From contig NZ_RCDC01000004.1 in assembly GCF_003651185.1 (NCBI RefSeq), positions 141,831 to 205,830 of the forward strand: a stretch of 64,000 nucleotides of DNA. The letters are read 5' to 3'. Positions 58,259 to 64,000 of the stretch are shown here, in pieces; positions within the stretch are counted from its first letter, which is position 1; every line of letters starts with the position of its first letter. The notes under the pieces are model-generated. The model saw only the letters and a program-made list of their open reading frames with translations, had not been told where the DNA came from and did no database searches. Made by a program: the position numbers and the translations under genes. This DNA is from Stenotrophomonas rhizophila. GTDB taxonomy: Bacteria; Pseudomonadota; Gammaproteobacteria; Xanthomonadales; Xanthomonadaceae.

Positions 58259-59671
58259 TCAGCCCACCCGGGCCAGGAGGTGCGGGGTGCTGGCATGGCT
58301 GCGGCGGCGTTCGCGCGCCGGGGCGATGTCCAGTTGTTCGCGGTATTTTGCAACGGTACGGCGGGCGATGTTCACCCCTTGGCGCGAAAGCAGGCCGGCG
58401 ATGGCTTCATCGGCGAGCGGGCGCGCCGCCGGTTCGGATTCGATGAGACGGCGCACCATGGCCTTGACGGCCTGGCCGGAGACGCTGGCACCTTCCAGGC
58501 GCACCGCGAAGAAGTGCTTCAGCTCCAGCGTGCCGCGCGGGGTCTGCAGGTACTTGCCGGTGGTGATGCGCGAAACGGTGGACTCGTGCATGCCGATCTC
58601 GTCGGCCACTTCCTTCAGGGTGAGCGGCGCCATGGCTTCTTCGCCACGGGTCAGGAAGCCGGCCTGGCGTTCGATGATCACGCGCGCCGTGCGCAGCAGG
58701 GTGTCGTAACGCATCGACAGGCCGCGGGTCAGCCAGCGCGCTTCCTGCAGCATGTCGCGCAGTGGCTGTGCAGCTTCGCTGGTCTCGGCCAGGGCCTGTT
58801 CGTACTGCGGGTTGATGCTGAGGCGGCGGCTGGTGGCCGGATTCAGCGCGACGCGCCACTGGCCATCGGCATGCCAGGCGACCACGTCCGGAATCACCAC
58901 GCCGTTGCTGTCCGGCAGCAGGCTCTCGCCCGGGCGCGGCTGCAGCGACAGGATCAGCCGGACGGCCTCATGGATGTCGGCGACTTCGGCGTCCAGCTGC
59001 TGGGCCAGGGCCGGGTAATCGTGTGCGGCCAGCGCGGTCAGGCCGTCGTCGAGCACACGCTGGGCGAGGTGGCGGGCCGGCACGCGGCCGGGCAGGGCGC
59101 GCAGCTGCACGCTCAGGCATTCGTACAGGTCCTGCGCGGCCAGGCCGATTGGATCGCCGTGCAGGATCTGCTGGCGGACCGCTTCCACACCGGCAGCGTC
59201 CACATCGCAGCGCGCACTGGCGAGCAGGGTCAGCTGGGCAAGCGGGGCATCCAGATAGCCGGCGTCGTCGCAGTGCTCCAGCCAGAAACCGGCCACGGTC
59301 AGTTCGCGGTCATCCAGCTCCATCGCCAGGCGCTGCAGGGCACGCAGCTGCGGATCGGAGGATTCCCCGGCCGCCACGCGCTGCATGCGGTCATCGTCAC
59401 CGTCCTGCCAACCGGCACCGGCCACATCCCACATAGTGCTTTCGGGCAGTTCGTCGAAGGCGGCCACGTCCTGGGTGGTGGTGGCTTCGGCAGTCTCGGC
59501 GGCCGCCGGCTCCGGGGCTTCTTCAATCTCGAGCAGCGGGTTGGTCTCAAGCGCGCGGCGGATTTCCAGCTCCAGCTGCATGCCGTCGAGCTGGAGCAGC
59601 CGGATCGACTGCAGCAGTTGCGGGGTGAGGTGAAGCTGCTGACCCATCTGGGTCGACATGGAGGCTTTCAA
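58259..59671 (-). CDS. rpoN2: RNA polymerase sigma-54 factor, flagellar copy RpoN2
   Basis: I choose a TTG at 59671 (MKASMSTQMGQQLHLTPQLLQ), because RpoN proteins begin M-K and GGGA lies 7 bases upstream; the ATG at 59659 is the alternative. The 470-residue protein has the Gln/Leu-rich region I, the core-binding domain and the RpoN box ARRTVAKYRE near the end. Xanthomonads usually carry two rpoN genes, and the one beside vemR and fleQ serves flagella, hence RpoN2; the second copy is not in the window, so the name rests on context. Confidence 0.92.
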   Translation of the reverse strand: MKASMSTQMGQQLHLTPQLLQSIRLLQLDGMQLELEIRRALETNPLLEIEEAPEPAAAETAEATTTQDVAAFDELPESTMWDVAGAGWQDGDDDRMQRVAAGESSDPQLRALQRLAMELDDRELTVAGFWLEHCDDAGYLDAPLAQLTLLASARCDVDAAGVEAVRQQILHGDPIGLAAQDLYECLSVQLRALPGRVPARHLAQRVLDDGLTALAAHDYPALAQQLDAEVADIHEAVRLILSLQPRPGESLLPDSNGVVIPDVVAWHADGQWRVALNPATSRRLSINPQYEQALAETSEAAQPLRDMLQEARWLTRGLSMRYDTLLRTARVIIERQAGFLTRGEEAMAPLTLKEVADEIGMHESTVSRITTGKYLQTPRGTLELKHFFAVRLEGASVSGQAVKAMVRRLIESEPAARPLADEAIAGLLSRQGVNIARRTVAKYREQLDIAPARERRRSHASTPHLLARVG

Positions 59672-59786
59672 AGTGATGTCCCGTTCGCACCGACTCCCCG
59701 GTGCGTTATGGAACACATCTTGCTTCTCTTCCCGTACGCCGGGAATCAGGGGGTTCCTGAGTCGGGTCGTCAAATCCCTGACAGCG

Positions 59787-59805
59787 TGTAGGGGGAACCC
59801 CTACA
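59787..59805. promoter_or_regulatory. Perfect dyad upstream of rpoN2, possible operator
   Basis: TGTAGGGG (59787-59794) and CCCCTACA (59798-59805) form a perfect 8-bp inverted repeat around GAA, about 116 bases before the rpoN2 start. It could be a protein site or an mRNA hairpin. Confidence 0.4.
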
Positions 59806-59935
59806 TCGGCGCGGTATTTTGACGGGTGTCCGGGGGCGAGACCTTGTCCTTCCGTGCCCACCCGTCGGGTCGGGCTTCAAAAATCCGTCGCCATGCGCGG
59901 CGGGCAAGGCCTGTGTGCCGGAGAACCGGCGCAGA

Positions 59936-60568
59936 TCACTCCAGCTCGTGCTGGTGACGGGCGGCGAGCAGCACCAGATCATTGGCACGGCGGCAGCCCA
60001 GCGACTCCATCATGCGGGCGCGATGGGTCTCCACCGTCTTGACGCTGATGCCCAGGTCCGCGGCGATTTCCTTGTTGCTCTCGCCCTTGCCGATCTGGCG
60101 CAGGATCTCGCGCTGCCGCGGCGAGAGGGCTGCCACGCCCACCGGCTTTTCCCTGCCCAGCATCGGGGCAAGCATCTTGGCCGAGATCTGCGGGCTCAGG
60201 AACACCTGGCCGGCATGCGCGGCGCGCAGCGCCAGTTCGAGCTCCTGCGGGGCGGCATCCTTGACCACGAAACCGACCGCGCCCCGGTCCAGCGCATCAC
60301 GCACGTGCACCGCGTCGTCGTGCATGGTCATCATCACCACGCGCGAGCCGGGCGTACGCAGCAGGATGTCGCTCAGGGCTTCCAGGCCGGTGCGGCCCGG
60401 CAGGGACAGGTCCATCAGGACGACGTCCGGGGAATGCTGCACGCTCAGTTGCAGCGCCTGTTCGGCGTTGCTGGCCTCGGCGATGACCTCGACGTCGGCA
60501 AAGCCCTGCAGCAGGCGGCTGAGGCCGGCACGGACCAGGGTGTGATCATCGACGATGAGAACGCGCAC
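59936..60568 (-). CDS. NarL/LuxR-family response regulator
   Basis: The start is a GTG at 60568. The 210-residue protein has a receiver domain (DD at 7-8, Asp54 in VVLMDLSLPGRTG, Lys in VVKDAAP) and a LuxR-type helix-turn-helix (LSPRQREILRQIGKGESNKEIAADLGISVKTVETHRARM). It resembles many NarL-type regulators and its sensor kinase is not nearby. Its place between the rpoN2 operon and the fliD-fliS genes suggests control of flagellar expression, but the target is unknown. Confidence 0.92.
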   Translation of the reverse strand: MRVLIVDDHTLVRAGLSRLLQGFADVEVIAEASNAEQALQLSVQHSPDVVLMDLSLPGRTGLEALSDILLRTPGSRVVMMTMHDDAVHVRDALDRGAVGFVVKDAAPQELELALRAAHAGQVFLSPQISAKMLAPMLGREKPVGVAALSPRQREILRQIGKGESNKEIAADLGISVKTVETHRARMMESLGCRRANDLVLLAARHQHELE

Positions 60569-60655
60569 AGGCTGCTAGGGGAGCGGGGAGGCCGTCACCT
60601 TAACGGAGTGAAGGCCCACCGCCAAGCCGAATGCGTCACAGTCGCGAGCGTACGG

Positions 60656-61237
60656 TCAGCGCAATCGTCGTGCTTCGGCGATCTGGCGGCGGTGCAGGCG
60701 GAACAGATGCCGCTCCAGGGCCATCTCCAGCGCATCGCTGAGCCCTTCAAAACGCAGCCACAGGTAATGCGCGCCGGCGCCATTGGCGGCCTCGGCCACG
60801 ATCACCACGGGCAGGTCGATGTGGTCGGGCAGCCAGTCGCAGGGCTGCAGGCGGATCACGCCCATGCTGCCCGGTGCGGCGCCACTGCGCGCGCCCTGTT
60901 CCAGGCGGATGCCACGGCGCGACCAGCGCAGGGGGCGCAGCGGCAGGTCCTGGCTGCTTTGCCGCACCAGCCGGCCCAGCAGCACCATGACCAGATCCAG
61001 CTTGGCCTCCAGCCGCTGCACCTGCAGGGTGGCATCGCTGCGGTCGTCATGGCCGTCGTCGCCGCGGGCGTCTTCAACCAGCGCCACACTGCGCAGCAGG
61101 GTTTCGGCGGTGCCGGGGCGGATCACCGCGCTGCCGATGCGGTATTCGGCCGGCAGCGCCAGTTCGCAGCTCAGCGTCTCATCGAACAGCTCGCTTTCGG
61201 CCGGGTGATGGATGGCGCTGGTGCGAAGCTCGGTCAT
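60656..61237 (-). CDS. Atypical PilZ-domain-like flagellar cluster protein
   Basis: The 193-residue protein has a beta-rich start (ETLSCELALPAEYRI), a long amphipathic helix in the middle (TLQVQRLEAKLDLVMVLLGRLV) that could pack as a coiled coil, then LRWSRRGIRLEQ, SMGVIRLQPCDWLPDHIDLPVVIV and a final helix (DALEMALERHLFRLHRRQIAEARR). This recalls the tetramer-forming PilZ proteins of xanthomonads that insert a heptad-repeat helix. The usual cyclic-di-GMP motif R-x-x-x-R is not present, so it may not bind the ligand. It overlaps the FliT-like gene by 4 bases. Confidence 0.7.
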   Translation of the reverse strand: MTELRTSAIHHPAESELFDETLSCELALPAEYRIGSAVIRPGTAETLLRSVALVEDARGDDGHDDRSDATLQVQRLEAKLDLVMVLLGRLVRQSSQDLPLRPLRWSRRGIRLEQGARSGAAPGSMGVIRLQPCDWLPDHIDLPVVIVAEAANGAGAHYLWLRFEGLSDALEMALERHLFRLHRRQIAEARRLR

Positions 61238-61530
61238 GACAGGGATTCTGCGGTCAGGTACGCCTGCGCGGCGCGAAGGGACTGGTGGCCGTTGTGAATG
61301 TGCCGGCTGGCCTCTTCGCGCTGCCGCATCATGAACAGCATGATGCGCTGCTGGCGTGCCTGCAGCGAGGACAGGCCAGGAACATCGAAGCCGGCAGAGG
61401 GGCCGGCCAGGTAGTCACGCTGGGCCGCGTCGAGTGCATCCAGCTGCAGACCCGCCTCGTCGAAGTTCTCGGCGTGCAGCGCGGTTTCCAGCGCATCCAG
61501 ACGTGCGTTCAGCGCGCCAAGCGAGGTCAC
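61234..61530 (-). CDS. FliT-like flagellar chaperone candidate
   Basis: The 98-residue, all-helical protein lies between fliS and the PilZ-like gene and overlaps both by 4 bases. FliT genes commonly follow fliS, and the size and helical content fit, but sequence similarity to known FliT is not obvious. Sequence such as RLDALETALHAENFDEAGLQLDALDAAQRDYL would form an amphipathic helix pair. If FliT, it would chaperone FliD. Confidence 0.6.
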   Translation of the reverse strand: MTSLGALNARLDALETALHAENFDEAGLQLDALDAAQRDYLAGPSAGFDVPGLSSLQARQQRIMLFMMRQREEASRHIHNGHQSLRAAQAYLTAESLS

Positions 61531-61943
61531 GGGGCGACCTGCGCGGTCTGGCGCTGCTGTTGCGGGATGGCATTCCAGGCCGCATCGATCTCGCCCAGCA
61601 GTTCAAGGGCTTCGGACAATGCGGCCGGATCGTTGTGCAGATTGGCTTCGGTCAACCGTTGCATCACGTAGTCATACAGCGAGGACAGGTTGCCGGCGAT
61701 TTCGCCGCCGGCCTCATGGTCCAGCGAGCCATTGAGGTGGCCGACGATCGCGCAGACCTCGCCGATCGCCTTGCCTTTGCGTGCCTGGTCGCCGCGTTCC
61801 ATGCAGGCCAGGGCAAGCCGAAGGCGTTCGCAGGCACCGGCCAGCAGCAACGCGACCAGCTTGTGCGGGTCGGCATCGGTAACCGAACTCTGCACGCCGA
61901 CCTTGCGGTACTGCTCGGTGAATTGACGGTTGGAACCGTACAT
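61527..61943 (-). CDS. fliS: Flagellin export chaperone FliS
   Basis: The ATG at 61943 has GGAG 9 bases upstream and gives 138 residues. The N-terminus MYGSNRQFTEQYRKVGVQSSV and the body (DPHKLVALLLAGACERLRLALACMERGD, LNGSLDHEAGGEIAGNLSSLYDYVMQRL) are characteristic of FliS, which binds the flagellin C-terminus before export. It follows fliD and precedes the FliT-like gene with a 4-base overlap. Confidence 0.96.
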   Translation of the reverse strand: MYGSNRQFTEQYRKVGVQSSVTDADPHKLVALLLAGACERLRLALACMERGDQARKGKAIGEVCAIVGHLNGSLDHEAGGEIAGNLSSLYDYVMQRLTEANLHNDPAALSEALELLGEIDAAWNAIPQQQRQTAQVAP

Positions 61944-62025
61944 CAATCATGTCTCCTTCATGCGGGGCCGCGAGGTTCGCGACATCGTCGGCACCGGGTG
62001 GAGCCTGCGGGGTGTCCTGCCAGTG

Positions 62026-62052
62026 ATATCGGCCGCGGACCGGTTCAACTTG
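62026..62052 (-). promoter_or_regulatory. Possible FliA promoter for fliS
   Basis: On the minus strand TCAAGTTG is followed by GCCGATAT (62026-62033), with 16 bases between TCAA and GCCG. It lies within the hairpin that follows fliD. Confidence 0.45.
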
Positions 62053-62063
62053 AGTCCGCGGCC
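62031..62063 (-). terminator. Hairpin after fliD
   Basis: GGCCGCGGAC (62031-62040) and GTCCGCGGCC (62054-62063) make a perfect 10-bp stem with a 13-base loop, just past the fliD stop. No T-tract follows. Confidence 0.5.
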
Positions 62064-62071
62064 GGCATGCA

Positions 62072-63454
62072 TCAGCCGCTGAGCTGGGAGAGCTGCGAGG
62101 TGAGGCTGCTCATGGTCTGGCTCATCTTGCTCATCAGGGCATCGAGCGCGAGGAACTGCTTTTTGTAACGTTCGGACACGCCTTCCATGCGGACATCCAG
62201 CGCCTTGCGGCGCTTGTCGATATCGGTCAGCGTGGTGTTGATGCTCTTGGTGCGCGAAACGAACGCGCCTTCCTTGCCGACGGTGGTGCTGACGTAGCCA
62301 TCCACCATCGCAAACAACTTCGCTGCCGCACCGTCATCGCCGGTGAACGCCTCACGCACGGCGCCGCCCTGGTTGACCAGGGCCGCGTCGAACTTTGCGG
62401 TATCCAGCACCAGGCTGCCATCAGCGTTGGGATAGGCACGGGTCTGCAGACCGATCTTCTTGGGATCCAGGCCGGCGGCCGAGAGGTCCTTGAGAATGCC
62501 GCCCATCATGCTGCGCAGCTGGCTGGAGGCGCCGCGCATCTGCGCATCGCCGGTCAGCGAGGAGGGCTCCTTGTTCTCGATGTCGTACTTGGTCGCGGTG
62601 TTGATTGCCGCGATGGCGCCGTTGTACGCCGTGACGAAGTCCTGCATCACCTTGCGTGCCGCGGCAACGTCGGTGGTGATGGTGACGGTGCTTTCGCCTT
62701 CCTTCTTCAGGTTCAGGGTGAGGCCGGGCACCACGTCAGTGACGGTGTTTTCGCTGCTGGTGATGGCCACGCCGTCGATGGTCAGCTTGGCGTCTGCGGC
62801 CGGTGTACGCTCCTTCAGGCTGGCAGCGAGGTCGGCCAGCTTGGTGTTGCCTGGTGAGGCAGTCAGCGTAATGGCGTTGGCGGCGCCCGACTTCTCCTGC
62901 GAGAGCGACAGAATCTGGTTATCGCCCGACGCGATGAGCGTGGCCTGTACGCCCGAGGCGCGGCCGGCTTTCTCGATCTTCGTCCGGATCGAGCTGAGCG
63001 TGTCGTCGGCTTCGACGTTGATGTCCAGCGTCTTCTGCTTGTCGCCGACGCCTACGGTGAGCGTCAGGGTTCCGGCGCCGAAGGTGTCTGTCTTCGGTAT
63101 CGCGGTGTCCGAAATCAGCTTGTGTGCGGTAGCAAGCTTTTCCACATTGATCAGGTGCGTGCCAGCCGCAGCGGAGTTGGTGCCGCTGACCGTCAAGATC
63201 TCGTCGGTACCGGCTTTGCTGGCCGTGAACGTGCGTGCGTCGAACGCCGTATTGGCCTTCAGTGCCTTCAGTGCCGTATTCAGCGTGTCGAACGCGGATT
63301 TGACCGTGCCGATTGCCGAGAGCTGCATCTTGGCCTTGGACTGCTGCAGGTTCAGTGCGTTGTCCGCCGGCTTGCGATCGGCCGCCACCAGGCTGCTGAC
63401 CATGCCGGAAATATCCAGTCCTGAACCGATGCCGCCGTAACCGAAGTCCGCCAC
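62072..63454 (-). CDS. fliD: Flagellar filament capping protein FliD
   Basis: The start is a GTG at 63454 with AGGAGA 6 bases upstream, giving 460 residues that begin VADFGYGGIGSGLDISGMVSSLV, the usual FliD opening. The D0/D1 coiled ends and the variable middle (LLQSKAKMQL..., then the C-terminal KKQFLALDALMSKMSQTMSSLTSQL) are complete. FliD caps the growing filament and folds flagellin. A sigma-54 promoter lies about 100 bases upstream. Confidence 0.95.
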   Translation of the reverse strand: MADFGYGGIGSGLDISGMVSSLVAADRKPADNALNLQQSKAKMQLSAIGTVKSAFDTLNTALKALKANTAFDARTFTASKAGTDEILTVSGTNSAAAGTHLINVEKLATAHKLISDTAIPKTDTFGAGTLTLTVGVGDKQKTLDINVEADDTLSSIRTKIEKAGRASGVQATLIASGDNQILSLSQEKSGAANAITLTASPGNTKLADLAASLKERTPAADAKLTIDGVAITSSENTVTDVVPGLTLNLKKEGESTVTITTDVAAARKVMQDFVTAYNGAIAAINTATKYDIENKEPSSLTGDAQMRGASSQLRSMMGGILKDLSAAGLDPKKIGLQTRAYPNADGSLVLDTAKFDAALVNQGGAVREAFTGDDGAAAKLFAMVDGYVSTTVGKEGAFVSRTKSINTTLTDIDKRRKALDVRMEGVSERYKKQFLALDALMSKMSQTMSSLTSQLSQLSG

Positions 63455-63552
63455 GTTGTATCTCCTGTTTGTAGCCGCTGCCGTGAAGTCGCAGGGCGAT
63501 GCCATCAACGAAAGTAGCGGCCGTAGCCGCCGGGTCTTTAGAACCACGTTGA

Positions 63553-63568
63553 TGCAGGAGTTGTGCCA
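63553..63568 (-). promoter_or_regulatory. Predicted sigma-54 promoter for fliD
   Basis: On the minus strand TGGCAC-AACTC-CTGCA has a perfect -24 element, GC at -12 and the required 10 bases between GG and GC. Confidence 0.75.
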
Positions 63569-63652
63569 GCCAGGGCAAGGGCGGGTTTGGCACGCCGGTT
63601 GCAGGAGCCCTGGGGCAGGGGCGGCGGTCCGCGCCTCTGATAGGTGGTCTGT

Positions 63653-63681
63653 AAAAAACCCTCCTCCAATGCAGAGGAGGG
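63653..63681 (-). terminator. Rho-independent terminator of flagellin
   Basis: CCCTCCTC (63659-63666) pairs with GAGGAGGG (63674-63681); on the minus strand the stem is followed by TTTTTT. It ends the long 3' region of the flagellin transcript. Confidence 0.88.
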
Positions 63682-63769
63682 GTCAGGCTACTGAAAAGCG
63701 GGGGGAGACGAAGCCACCCGGGGTGTTCAGTCAAACAAACAGCGCTGATAACAGTTCTGCCGCAGGGGC

Positions 63770-63829
63770 GGGCCATGGCCACGACGATGTGGCGACCGGG
63801 AGAGAGAGTCCGGTCCATGGCCATGGCCC
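63770..63829. repeat. Nested inverted repeats in the flagellin 3' region
   Basis: GGGCCATGGCC (63770-63780) and GGCCATGGCCC (63819-63829) are perfect reverse complements 38 bases apart. A second pair, GACCGG (63794-63799) and CCGGTC (63810-63815), lies inside them. Confidence 0.55.
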
Positions 63830-63866
63830 GTTCCTGCGCATGCTTTGCGATGCCTCGTGTTGCCCG

Positions 63867-63890
63867 CGCCGCCGGCCGGAGCCGGCGGCG
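63867..63890 (-). terminator. GC hairpin just after the flagellin stop
   Basis: CGCCGCCGGC (63867-63876) pairs with GCCGGCGGCG (63881-63890) around a CGGA loop. There is no T-tract, so it may stabilise the mRNA end rather than terminate. Confidence 0.5.
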
Positions 63891-63908
63891 GGACGATGCA
63901 GCCGTGGA

Positions 63909-64000
63909 TCAGCGCAGCAGGCTGAGCACGTTCTGCGGCACCTGGTTGGCCTGGGCCAGCATGGCCGTACCGGCCTGCTGCAGGATCTGGGTGCGGGTCA
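63909..64000 (-). CDS. fliC: Flagellin, C-terminal end only
   Basis: Only the last 30 codons are in the window. They read TRTQILQQAGTAMLAQANQVPQ followed by NVLSLLR and a stop, the conserved C-terminal D0 helix of bacterial flagellin that lines the filament core and is bound by FliS. The rest of the gene and its promoter lie beyond the right edge, so whether there are several flagellin genes cannot be seen. Confidence 0.95.
   Translation of the reverse strand, partial: TRTQILQQAGTAMLAQANQVPQNVLSLLR

Larger units (their letters stand above)
63455..63908. other. fliC-fliD intergenic region
   Basis: This 454-base stretch holds the fliD leader and sigma-54 promoter, the flagellin terminator (63653-63681), a nested inverted repeat (63770-63829) and a GC-rich hairpin (63867-63890). 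No convincing gene was seen on either strand. Confidence 0.7.

Noticed and set aside
62919..63824. 301-codon minus-strand open frame spanning the fliD start and the intergenic region
   Set aside because: It is out of frame with fliD, crosses the flagellin terminator, and has arginine/proline-rich shadow composition.

Overview
This GC-rich window comes from a member of the Xanthomonadaceae, most likely Stenotrophomonas. Evidence for this is the rpoN2-vemR-fleQ gene order known from Xanthomonas, a vapC-acnB junction at the left edge, and one GTAG-type hairpin like the SMAG repeats of Stenotrophomonas maltophilia. No tools were run: family assignments rest on reading motifs, and every promoter, operator and hairpin call is a by-eye prediction.

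Layout. 1-2850: tail of a PIN-domain (VapC-like) gene and aconitase B, both on the + strand. 2844-4142: an exported protein of unknown function facing acnB. From here to the right edge every recognised gene is on the minus strand. 4248-20400: chemotaxis block with cheB, cheD, cheR, three tandem receptor genes, a small exported OB-fold-like protein, cheW, a PilZ/YcgR-like protein, a first cheA, a cheY, a STAS protein and a ParP-like CheW protein. 20397-29138: parC-like ATPase, motC/motD stator genes, a second cheA, cheZ, cheY, fliA, flhG and flhF. 29288-32517: flhA and flhB. 32573-42726: a tight four-gene operon unrelated to motility: a Clp-like AAA+ ATPase, a radical SAM protein, a 2100-residue zinc-ribbon/pseudokinase/SF1-helicase/nuclease fusion, and a helical protein. 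42796-44940: MHYT-GGDEF-EAL protein. 45147-49310: fliR,Q,P,O,N,M,L. 49427-56078: fliK,J,I,H,G,F,E. 56374-59671: fleQ, vemR, rpoN2. 59936-63454: a LuxR-type regulator, an atypical PilZ-like protein, a FliT-like protein, fliS and fliD. 63909-64000: the last 30 codons of flagellin.

The genes form one motility programme. RpoN2, FleQ and VemR sit at the top. Predicted sigma-54 sites precede fliE, fliL, flhB and fliD. FliA-type sites precede motC, the STAS-cheY-cheA operon, receptor genes, ycgR and fliS. FlhF and FlhG would set flagellar number and pole; ParC, ParP and the repeat-bearing second CheA suggest polar array positioning. Cyclic-di-GMP inputs are the YcgR-like protein, the MHYT-GGDEF-EAL enzyme and possibly the PilZ-like protein.

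The most unusual region is the four-gene operon at 32573-42726. Its architecture suggests a nucleic-acid-targeting conflict or antiphage system, partly like the kinase-helicase-nuclease logic of Mokosh but with a different predicted nuclease and extra radical SAM and Clp-like partners. This is a hypothesis from domain content.
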